45,920 nt of DNA from positions 1-45,920 of the forward strand of contig CAMDPK010000046.1 of NCBI GenBank assembly GCA_945904015.1. Reading direction: 5' to 3'. The notes under the pieces were generated by a model. It saw only the letters and a list, made by a program, of their open reading frames with translations. It searched no databases and was not told the origin of the DNA. The position numbers and the translations under genes are program-made. Origin of the DNA: Candidatus Kuenenia stuttgartensis. Lineage in GTDB: Bacteria > Planctomycetota > Planctomycetia > Planctomycetales > Planctomycetaceae. Of the stretch, positions 1 to 7,078 are shown piece after piece (within the stretch, counting starts at the first letter, position 1; every line of letters begins with the position of its first letter).

Positions 1-1398
1 TTTGGGCAGACGATGTCGAAGTCGAAGGGGAACGGCGTCGATCCGCTGGACCTGATCGACAAGTACGGCACCGACGCCGTGCGGTTCACCATCGCCAGCT
101 TCGCCGGCGAGACCCAGGACGTCCGCCTGCCCGTCGGCTACGAATGCCCTCACTGCGGCAACGTCATCCCGCAAACGCTAGAGCACCAAAAAGCCGTCCC
201 CGGCGGCGGAGCGAAACCGCGCGTCAAATGCGCGAAATGCAAACAGTCGGCGCAATACAGCAGCCCCTGGTTCGAACCCGATCCCGGTGAACCAGTCGCT
301 CGCGTCGTCAGCGAACGGTTCGAGTACGGCCGCAATTTCTGCAACAAACTCTGGAACGCCGCCCGCTTCGCGATGATGAATCTGGAAGGCTACACGCCGG
401 GCGAAGTCCGTGGGATAGGCTTCCAGCCTGTCACTAACTCAAGCGACCCAACGGAAGCATCGCGTGGTAACACAGCCGTAGCGGATGACAGGCTGGAAGC
501 CTATCCCTCGGATCTGAAGCTCGAAGACCAATGGATTCTCAGCCGCTTGTCGCACACGTCCGGCGAGGTCACATCGATGCTTGGCCGCTACCGCTTCGAT
601 GAGGCGACCCGCATCCTCCGCGACTTCGTCTGGAACGAGTTCTGCGACTGGTACCTCGAAATGATCAAGCCACGCCTACGCGATGAAGCCTTGAATCCGA
701 TCGCCCAACGAGTTCTCGTCAGCGTGCTCGACACGATTGTCCGCCTGCTACACCCGTTCGCCCCGTTCATCACCGAAGAACTGTGGCAGCGTCTCAACGA
801 GATCGCGCCGGAGCGTGCATTGCCCACCACCGTTCCGTCTTCCCCTAACCCCCAACGCCTGACCCCTAGCCCCTCCGTGATGACCGCCACATGGCCCGAC
901 GTGCCGACGTCGTGGCAAAACCGCGACCTCGAACGCCGCTTCGAGCGGCTCCAAGAAACGATTGTCGCCGTGCGCAACATTCGCGCGATGTACAACATCG
1001 CGTCGAGCACTCCGATCCAACTCCACATGCGTTGCAATGCCGACATCGCCTCCGAGATGCACGATGTCGCCGCGCAGTTCGAGAACCTCTCGAAAGCCCT
1101 GCTTGCCGCCGCTGGAGCCGACGTGCAACCGCCCATTTGCTCGGCCAGTTTCAGTCTGACCGACGCCGACGTCTTCGTCCCGCTGGAGGGCCTGATCGAC
1201 CGCGATGCCGAACGAGCCCGCAACACCAAAGAAGCCGACCGACTCCGCAAAGGGATCGAGTCCAACGAAAAGAAACTCACCAACGAAGCCTTCGTCGCCA
1301 AAGCCCCCCCCGACGTCCTCCAACAAACCCGCGACGTCCTGGAGAACTACAAGAAACAACTCGCCAGCGTCGAACAGATCATCAAGGCGCTTGAGTAA
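1..1398 (+). CDS. valS: Valyl-tRNA synthetase, C-terminal part (5' end outside window)
   Basis: Class I aminoacyl-tRNA synthetase that charges tRNA-Val in the cytoplasm. The frame is open from base 1, so the true start lies upstream. Visible parts are the KMSKS-loop region at the first codons (here TMSKSKGN, so the usual first lysine is Thr), the stem-contact region with the NFCNKLWNAARF motif, the helical anticodon-binding domain, and a C-terminal lysine-rich coiled coil (last ~60 residues) typical of ValS. Two insertions stand out. One is a probable zinc ribbon (CPHC near codon 49, CAKC near codon 77) between the KMSKS loop and the anticodon domain. The other is a 96-nt palindromic element at 412-507, translated in frame. 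The ORF is intact to TAA at 1396. The identification is secure, and the metal binding is inferred from the four cysteines. Confidence 0.95.
   Translation, partial: FGQTMSKSKGNGVDPLDLIDKYGTDAVRFTIASFAGETQDVRLPVGYECPHCGNVIPQTLEHQKAVPGGGAKPRVKCAKCKQSAQYSSPWFEPDPGEPVARVVSERFEYGRNFCNKLWNAARFAMMNLEGYTPGEVRGIGFQPVTNSSDPTEASRGNTAVADDRLEAYPSDLKLEDQWILSRLSHTSGEVTSMLGRYRFDEATRILRDFVWNEFCDWYLEMIKPRLRDEALNPIAQRVLVSVLDTIVRLLHPFAPFITEELWQRLNEIAPERALPTTVPSSPNPQRLTPSPSVMTATWPDVPTSWQNRDLERRFERLQETIVAVRNIRAMYNIASSTPIQLHMRCNADIASEMHDVAAQFENLSKALLAAAGADVQPPICSASFSLTDADVFVPLEGLIDRDAERARNTKEADRLRKGIESNEKKLTNEAFVAKAPPDVLQQTRDVLENYKKQLASVEQIIKALE
412..507. repeat. Palindromic element inside valS (22-nt perfect arms)
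   Basis: Left arm 412-433 and right arm 486-507 are exact reverse complements (22 of 22), starting GGGATAGGCTTCC; the 52-nt spacer is 434-485. The 96 nt are exactly 32 codons and add a peptide starting GIGFQPV and ending DRLEAYPS to the synthetase, in the linker before the anticodon-binding helices. Seen directly; that it is an inserted element is inferred from the symmetry and from similar elements elsewhere in the window. Confidence 0.9.
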
Positions 1399-1475
1399 CC
1401 TGATCGTCGTAAGAACAATCCCTCGCATTTCTTCCAAGCCGAAGGTGAAAACTAGACTTCAGAAGGGCGATTGTG

Positions 1476-2324
1476 ATGAGTTCTCTGAACGCAGACGACG
1501 TCATGGACTATGCACAAACGCTTGAGGGAGTTGAACTCTTTACGCTCGCCCGAAACCGGCCATTCACATTGCATGTGTTGCCTACGGGGATTCAGTTTGT
1601 GCCTTCAAGTGGTACGCCGCGTCACGAAAGTCGAATGCAGATTCAAGAGTTCTGCGAGCAGTATGCTCAATCGGGTTCAAAGAGTGAGAGCGCTTACAAA
1701 ACTTTCAATGCTTCATATTTAGTGGCCGTAGTTACCTCTCTTGAAGAGCGGATTACCGAGACGTCGGATCCGAACTCAGTGAATTCAAGCTCAATCGATT
1801 CGGCTCCAGCATTCAAAACAGCGGCTTCCGCTCAAAGTCCCGAAGACCTTGTTCGGAAGGCCGCAGAAGAAATTGACGCAACTGGTTATTTCATTCCTAA
1901 GGCCGACGAGGATGCATGCAAGAGAGTTTGGCGAGAGATCGCGGAGCGGCGAGGTCAGAGTCGCTTTCGAGAACAGTTGATCGACGCATATCGGAAACGG
2001 TGTGCTGTCACAGGTTGCCGTGTCCTTGCAGTGCTAGAGGCTGCTCATATCAGACCATTCAGTGATGACATGACGTTTGAAGTTCAAAACGGCATTTTGT
2101 TGCGTGCCGATATCCATAGTCTGTTTGATCTGAACTTGCTCGGTATCAACCCTGATGATTTCACGGTTTCGGTTTCGGATTCCATTCGAGGAACAACCTA
2201 CGGGAAGCTCCACGGCCAACCACTGCGACTACCCCACACCGAGAGCTTGAAGCCCGCAAAGGAGTTTTTGCGAATTCGCTGGCTCAGATTCTGGGCCAAC
2301 AGCAGTGAGCACTCCGTCGTTTGA
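1476..2324 (+). CDS. HNH endonuclease domain protein
   Basis: A 282-aa cytoplasmic protein. The C-terminal third (about residues 165-235) carries an HNH nuclease fold: CAVTGC followed by AAHIRPF, then QNGILL and DIHSLFDLNLL, which supply the His, Asn and His of the motif (HNH_2-like). The N-terminal half has no recognised domain and ends in a serine-rich linker. ATG 1476 is chosen because AAGGG lies 8 nt upstream; GTG 1473 is an alternative. It stands alone between valS and a convergent DUF1501 gene, with no methylase or partner. Base composition is visibly more AT-rich than its neighbours, which suggests horizontal acquisition. The target is unknown; it could be a solitary restriction-like or defence nuclease. 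Confidence 0.8.
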   Translation: MSSLNADDVMDYAQTLEGVELFTLARNRPFTLHVLPTGIQFVPSSGTPRHESRMQIQEFCEQYAQSGSKSESAYKTFNASYLVAVVTSLEERITETSDPNSVNSSSIDSAPAFKTAASAQSPEDLVRKAAEEIDATGYFIPKADEDACKRVWREIAERRGQSRFREQLIDAYRKRCAVTGCRVLAVLEAAHIRPFSDDMTFEVQNGILLRADIHSLFDLNLLGINPDDFTVSVSDSIRGTTYGKLHGQPLRLPHTESLKPAKEFLRIRWLRFWANSSEHSVV

Positions 2325-2362
2325 TTCGAGATCAACACCGGATGCGTGAACGGCCATCAAAG

Positions 2363-3772
2363 TTACATCACGCCTGCGATGGGCTCGCCCGCGTGGCCGA
2401 ACAGGACGGGGCGGTTGGTGGAGGTATAAAGCGGTTGGTCGCGGTCGATGCCGAGCTTTTCGTAAATGGTCGAGGCATAGTCTTCCGGCGTGTGCGGCGA
2501 GTCGAGGACATAGCCGCCGTCGGCGTCGGTCTTGCCGATGACACGGCCGCCGGGTGTGCCCGCTCCGGCGAAGACGATCGAGTACGCGTGCTCCCAATGA
2601 TCGCGGCCGGCAAAGGCGTTGAGTCGCGGTGTGCGGCCGAACTCGGTGATGAAGCAGACGAGCGTCTCAGTGAGCAGACCGCGTTGATCCATGTCTTGGA
2701 TCAGCGCCGCGAAGGCTCGGTCGGTGCTGCCCATCATCACCCAACTGCCGATGCCGTAGCGTCCCTCGCCGCCGGCCTTGTTGCGGATCGTGCCGCATGA
2801 GCCGTTCGTGTAGATCAAATCGTGGTGGTCCCAGTTCAAGTTGAATCCGCCAGGAACTTCCTCGGAGAACGGCCAACGGACATCGACGGTCACGAAACGG
2901 ACGCCCGATTCAATCAGCTTGCGGCCGACGAGATAGCAGGCTCCGCGATGGCCTTTGCCGTACAGCTCGCGCGTGGCGGGAGATTCGGATTGCAGGTTGA
3001 AAGCGGCATCAACTCGCGAACTGGTCAGCGTGTCAAACGCCTGCGAGTAGAAGCGATCCATGCCATCGACATTTCGCGCTCCGGCGAAGCGAGCATCCAG
3101 CGACGCCAGCATCTCGCGGCGACCGCTCAATCGAGGGCCAGCGTTCTCACCGCGAGGCAGCAGGTCGGCGACTTTCCAATTTGATGACGAGACATCGCTG
3201 CCACCGGTCTTGAAGACTCGCGACGCGGCAGGCAGAAAACCGGCTCTCGCCGAAGCATTCTGCTCGTCGTTGCCGGGGACCATGATGTACGGCGGCAGAT
3301 CACGGCACTCGCTGCCGAGAATCTTCGTCACGATGCAGCCGATGTCCGGCATCTCCATCGGACTGGTGGGGTGCGAGCCAGACAGCATGTACTGCGTTCC
3401 GTCAGGATGTCCGTTCGCACCGGCTTTCGGATGCCGCATCGAACGCACGACCGCCAGTTTGTCGGCGACTCGCGCGGTGTTCGCGAGCAACTCGGTGAAT
3501 TGAATTCCGGGGACGTTCGTGGAGATCGGCTGGAACGGACTGCGATGCTCGGCGATCGCATCGGGCTTCGGATCCCATGTGTCGATATGCGACAGGCCTC
3601 CCTGTTCCAGCACGATCAGTACATTCTTCGCGGCGGGTTTCGCGTTTGATGAAGCCGCCTGAGTTTGCACCGCCAACCACTGAGGCAATGACAGACCGAG
3701 CACTCCGGCCGAGCCAACTTGCAATGCTCGACGCCGAGACCATGAAGCGGACATTGACGAGGATTTGCTCAT
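2363..3772 (-). CDS. DUF1501 family exported protein (1)
   Basis: About 469 aa with a Tat-type leader (SRRRALQVGSAGVLGLSLP). DUF1501 proteins are distant relatives of the sulfatase/alkaline phosphatase superfamily, abundant in planctomycetes and of unproven function. Family hallmarks are GGLSHIDTWDPKP near residue 60, a central region with GACYLVGRKLIE, FITEFGRTP, and a C-terminal DYASTIYEKLGI segment. ATG 3772 lies 12 nt after AAAGG; GTG 3775 is also possible. Unlike the other DUF1501 genes at 7068 and 37466, it has no adjacent DUF1553 gene. It converges on the HNH gene with a 38-nt gap. Confidence 0.88.
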   Translation of the reverse strand: MSKSSSMSASWSRRRALQVGSAGVLGLSLPQWLAVQTQAASSNAKPAAKNVLIVLEQGGLSHIDTWDPKPDAIAEHRSPFQPISTNVPGIQFTELLANTARVADKLAVVRSMRHPKAGANGHPDGTQYMLSGSHPTSPMEMPDIGCIVTKILGSECRDLPPYIMVPGNDEQNASARAGFLPAASRVFKTGGSDVSSSNWKVADLLPRGENAGPRLSGRREMLASLDARFAGARNVDGMDRFYSQAFDTLTSSRVDAAFNLQSESPATRELYGKGHRGACYLVGRKLIESGVRFVTVDVRWPFSEEVPGGFNLNWDHHDLIYTNGSCGTIRNKAGGEGRYGIGSWVMMGSTDRAFAALIQDMDQRGLLTETLVCFITEFGRTPRLNAFAGRDHWEHAYSIVFAGAGTPGGRVIGKTDADGGYVLDSPHTPEDYASTIYEKLGIDRDQPLYTSTNRPVLFGHAGEPIAGVM

Positions 3773-3919
3773 CACGATTCACAACCTTTAGGCGGGAACA
3801 CGAACCGGAGGGGGCCACATAAGCCGGAGCGGGAGAGCAACCTAATCAACAGCCTTGTCCGTGGAAAGGTCGGTCACGTCACAAAACAGGGCTGGCGAAT
3901 TCGTCGCGTTCATCACGCC

Positions 3920-4001
3920 GTAGGGTGGGACCAGCGTAGCGCCGGCCCACCACAATGATCGAAAAAATGGTGGGCCGGCGCTATCGCTGGTCCCACCCTA
4001 C
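3920..4001. repeat. Intergenic palindromic element, GTAGGGTGGGACCAGCG family
   Basis: Left arm 3920-3952 and right arm 3968-4001 are reverse complements except for one base indel; spacer 15 nt. The arms read GTAGGGTGGGACCAGCG then GCGCCGGCCCACCA. The same family recurs at 11974-12058. It lies between the stop of the SGNH-like gene (4024) and the start of the DUF1501 gene (3772), so it could also act as a transcript-end hairpin. Confidence 0.88.
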
Positions 4002-4023
4002 GGATCCACTCAGGTCGACGATC

Positions 4024-4914
4024 TCAGTCGGCTTTCACGCCGCTCAGCGGATGCTGAGTCGCGGCTTGCCAGGCCAACTCTTGCAGCAGTTTCAACAGCG
4101 CGGGATCGGTGGGTGTCTTCGCGCGAGCCAACGCGGCTGGAATCGGCAGTCCGACCGGGCTGCGGCGATATGTGACCGCGAAATGACAATACGCCACGAG
4201 CACTTGAATGGTCGGAGTCGCATGGCCGAGAGTGTCGGTAAAGAGTTCGGTCTGCTGTTTGATCCCCGGCACTTCGCCCGCCGCAACCTTCTCGCGCAGG
4301 GCGAGCACCGCTTGACCGACGGGCGCGACGTAGATCGCCTTCGTGTCGAACTTGCCGCGCAACGTCATGACATGTTCGTCGATCGACTTGAAGTATGCCT
4401 CGTGCTGCTCTCGCAGATCCTTCAGCGAACGCGCGTTGCGATCGGGTTCGGGATGCGCCGCCCGAAAGTTTTCGACATTGAACCGATCGTTCGGCAGCCA
4501 GAATTCTTGAATCGTGATGCGGATGCTGGGATTGTGCTCCAGCGCGAGCTTGCAGAAGTTCTCGATCCCGTCGTCGGGCAGAAAGATCGGAGCCATCGTC
4601 AGGACATCGACTTTGCCTTCGGTCAGCAATGCCTTCGATTTGAATTTGTCGTCGACGATGTCCCAATGCTGGATGACTCGCGAGCCGCCGATCGACGACA
4701 CACCGATTTTTTTGTGATCCTTGATGTCAGCCGCCTGAGCAATGTCGGTCAGAATGTCTGGCATGAAGACGTGGAAGCTGTGCCCAATTGAATAGACCCG
4801 CTGGCCTTGAGTGATCGCCGTTGTCCCCTTGTCCCCTTCTTGAGCCTGAGCCGGCATGCCCACGAAGAACAGAACCGCCAGGAGTCGTGCGGTCATCCAC
4901 AGCTTGTTCCACAT
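4024..4914 (-). CDS. Exported SGNH-hydrolase-like protein
   Basis: A 296-aa protein with a cleavable signal peptide (about residues 1-24, ending AQA). The mature start has IGHSFHVFMPDI, which resembles block I of SGNH/GDSL hydrolases with a candidate catalytic serine. Near the C-terminus, DTLGHATP offers an Asp and His like the DxxH block. I infer an exported esterase or carbohydrate deacetylase-like enzyme, with unknown substrate. The ATG start is supported by GGAG 8 nt upstream. It is divergent from the DUF1549/DUF1553 gene. Confidence 0.6.
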   Translation of the reverse strand: MWNKLWMTARLLAVLFFVGMPAQAQEGDKGTTAITQGQRVYSIGHSFHVFMPDILTDIAQAADIKDHKKIGVSSIGGSRVIQHWDIVDDKFKSKALLTEGKVDVLTMAPIFLPDDGIENFCKLALEHNPSIRITIQEFWLPNDRFNVENFRAAHPEPDRNARSLKDLREQHEAYFKSIDEHVMTLRGKFDTKAIYVAPVGQAVLALREKVAAGEVPGIKQQTELFTDTLGHATPTIQVLVAYCHFAVTYRRSPVGLPIPAALARAKTPTDPALLKLLQELAWQAATQHPLSGVKAD

Positions 4915-5023
4915 GATCAGTCTCCGTTGTGCCAGTTGGTGGGATGAATCGCGAGAAGTTGTAACGATTGCGACTCGTTCGGGCGCGGGCTACGGTCTGC
5001 GGATGACGACTGCCGTGTCACCA

Positions 5024-7078
5024 ATGAGGTCGATGATGAGAAGGCTCGCGCGAGTTGGAATTGTCCGCACGACCATTCTGAGTTTGGTCATCACAACCAT
5101 GATCGGTGTCGTCAGCGCGTGTGCTGCGGAAGACGCGAGTCTGTGGTCCTTTCAACCGCTGCGTGGCGAGACTGCTCCGACGATTCGCGATCAGGCTTGG
5201 CCGAGATCGGACGTCGATCGCTTCATTCTTGCAAAACTGGAAGAGCAGAAGTTGTCGCCGGCGCGGGATGCCGATCGAGCGACTCTGATTCGTCGCGCGT
5301 CGTTTGATTTGGTCGGCTTGCCTCCGAGTCCCGAAGAGATCGCGGCGTTCAGTGCGGACTCGGCCAACGACGACGTGGCCTTGGCGAGGTTCGTCGATCG
5401 ACTGCTGCAATCGCCGAGATTTGGCGAGCGTTGGGGACGGCATTGGCTCGACGCCGTGCGGTACGCGGACAGCGTCGGCAAAAGTTGGAACGCACCGTTC
5501 ACCTACGCCTGGCGGTATCGCGATTACGTCATCGACTCGTTCAACCAGGACAAGCCGTTCGACCGATTCGTCACCGAGCAACTCGCGGGAGATTTGCTGC
5601 CGTCGCGATCGGCGGCTCAAGAGCGCGAGCAGCGAATCGCGACCGGGTTTCTGGCGCTGGGATCGATCAGCCTGCAAGAAGGCTCGCGCGAGCAGTCGAT
5701 CATGGATCGCGTCGACGATCAGATTGACGTGACGACACGCGCATTTCTGGGTCTGACGGTGAGTTGTGCTCGCTGCCACGATCACAAACTCGACCCCGTC
5801 ACGATGCGCGACTACTACGCGCTGGCCGGCATCTTCTACAGCACTCGGCTGTGGACGGGCCAAGGGACGCACACGCGCGAGTTCGGCAGCATGGATTACG
5901 TCGATGGCGACTTGCTGCTGCGGTTGCCGGATCTCGTCAGCGGCAAGCCGACAGAATTGTCGGCAGGCGTACATTCGATGTCCGACTTTCAGGACGAATG
6001 GAGAACAGGTCGCCGCGACATTCGCTACACGACCGATCCGAACCGCGCAATGGGTGCGTCCGAAGGCGATATCCGCGATTGCGAGATTCGTCTGAAAGGG
6101 AAGCCGTACGATCGCGACGTTGCTCCGTCCCGAGGCATCGTGCGCATCGCAGGACTGCCGGAATTGTCCGACATCCCCGCATCGGCGAGCGGTCGATTGC
6201 AGTTGGCTCGCTGGATCACGTCGCGTGAAAACCCGCTGACCGCGCGAGTCTTCGTGAATCGCGTCTGGTCGCACTTGTTTGGCCGAGGCATCGTGCCGTT
6301 GGTGGATGAATTCGGCTCGGTCAGCGAAGAGCCGGTGCATCGCGAGTTGCTGGACCATCTGGCTCAGCAGTTCGTCGCCGATGGCTGGTCCATCAAGAAG
6401 CTAATCCGTGCGATCATGCTGAGCCGAACGTATCAGCTCGGAGGATGGGCACTCCTGCCCGTCCCTCATGGCAATGAAGAAATGGACGGGCAGGAGTGCC
6501 CATCCTCCGAATTGTTTGGCCGAGCCACTCCGCGCCGCTTGGATTGGGAGGCGATCCGCGACAGTCTGTTGCTCGCTTCGGGTCGTCTGACTTTCGATCG
6601 GCCGCCCGGCATTCAAGTCGCGGGAACTGGCGGCAAGGCTCGCGGTTCTTCGACGTACAGCCTCTTGAAAATCGACGCTCAGTACCGCACGGCGTATCTG
6701 CCCGTGCTGCGGTCGCTGATGCCGGAGGAATACTCAACGTTCGACTTCCCCGATCCGCATCAAATCCAAGGTCAGCGAGAGGTCACAACGGTCGCTCCGC
6801 AGGCGCTGTTCTTCATGAACAGCGATTTCGTTGTCGAGTGTGCTCGCGGTGCGGCGGAGCGGTTGCTGAAGGACGACTCGCTCACAAGCTCGCAGCGCGT
6901 GCGGTTGGCCTATTTGCGTCTGTTGAGCCGCGAGCCGTTGGTGGATGAGGTCTCTGACGCACTCTCGCTGCTGCGCGATTTGCAACCGCCCGCTTCGCCA
7001 CGTTCGCCCGAACAATATCGTTGGACAACGTTGGTTCAAGCCCTGATGTCCAGCGCGGAGTTTCGTTATGTCCGATAA
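5024..7078 (+). CDS. DUF1549/DUF1553 domain protein (1)
   Basis: About 684 aa. An N-terminal membrane or leader segment (VRTTILSLVITTMIGVVSACA) is followed by DUF1549 (ASFDLVGLPPSPEEI, SPRFGERWGRHWLD, CARCHDHKLDPV with a CxxCH) and DUF1553 (ENPLTARVFVNRVWSHLFG through RATPRRLDWEAIRDSLL). Function is unproven; in planctomycetes these pair with DUF1501 proteins and are thought to be cell-envelope degradative or redox proteins. This copy lacks the N-terminal cytochrome module present in the gene at 38988. A 73-bp palindrome (6438-6510) is translated in frame after SRTYQL. The start is uncertain: ATGs at 5003, 5024, 5033 and 5036 all precede the leader, while a longer reading would run into the divergent gene. 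It overlaps the next gene by 11 nt, so the two are probably co-translated. Confidence 0.87.
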   Translation: MRSMMRRLARVGIVRTTILSLVITTMIGVVSACAAEDASLWSFQPLRGETAPTIRDQAWPRSDVDRFILAKLEEQKLSPARDADRATLIRRASFDLVGLPPSPEEIAAFSADSANDDVALARFVDRLLQSPRFGERWGRHWLDAVRYADSVGKSWNAPFTYAWRYRDYVIDSFNQDKPFDRFVTEQLAGDLLPSRSAAQEREQRIATGFLALGSISLQEGSREQSIMDRVDDQIDVTTRAFLGLTVSCARCHDHKLDPVTMRDYYALAGIFYSTRLWTGQGTHTREFGSMDYVDGDLLLRLPDLVSGKPTELSAGVHSMSDFQDEWRTGRRDIRYTTDPNRAMGASEGDIRDCEIRLKGKPYDRDVAPSRGIVRIAGLPELSDIPASASGRLQLARWITSRENPLTARVFVNRVWSHLFGRGIVPLVDEFGSVSEEPVHRELLDHLAQQFVADGWSIKKLIRAIMLSRTYQLGGWALLPVPHGNEEMDGQECPSSELFGRATPRRLDWEAIRDSLLLASGRLTFDRPPGIQVAGTGGKARGSSTYSLLKIDAQYRTAYLPVLRSLMPEEYSTFDFPDPHQIQGQREVTTVAPQALFFMNSDFVVECARGAAERLLKDDSLTSSQRVRLAYLRLLSREPLVDEVSDALSLLRDLQPPASPRSPEQYRWTTLVQALMSSAEFRYVR
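6438..6510. repeat. In-frame palindromic element inside DUF1553 gene (27-nt perfect arms)
   Basis: Left arm 6438-6464 and right arm 6484-6510 match 27 of 27 as reverse complements; spacer 19 nt. The core is GGATGGGCACTCCTGCCCGTC. It is translated as GGWALLPV, a short loop, then DGQECPSS. The arm core is free of stop codons in all six frames. It is the same family and same length (73 bp) as the element at 7081. Confidence 0.93.

Noticed and set aside
748..1437. A 229-codon minus-strand frame opposite valS
   Set aside because: It mirrors the secure valS coding sequence, and no family resemblance or start signal supports it.
1205..1525. A 106-codon plus-strand frame bridging valS and the HNH gene
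   Set aside because: It is a shifted frame of the valS coiled-coil region continuing into the intergenic gap; its low-complexity Ser/Pro/Thr-rich product has no support.
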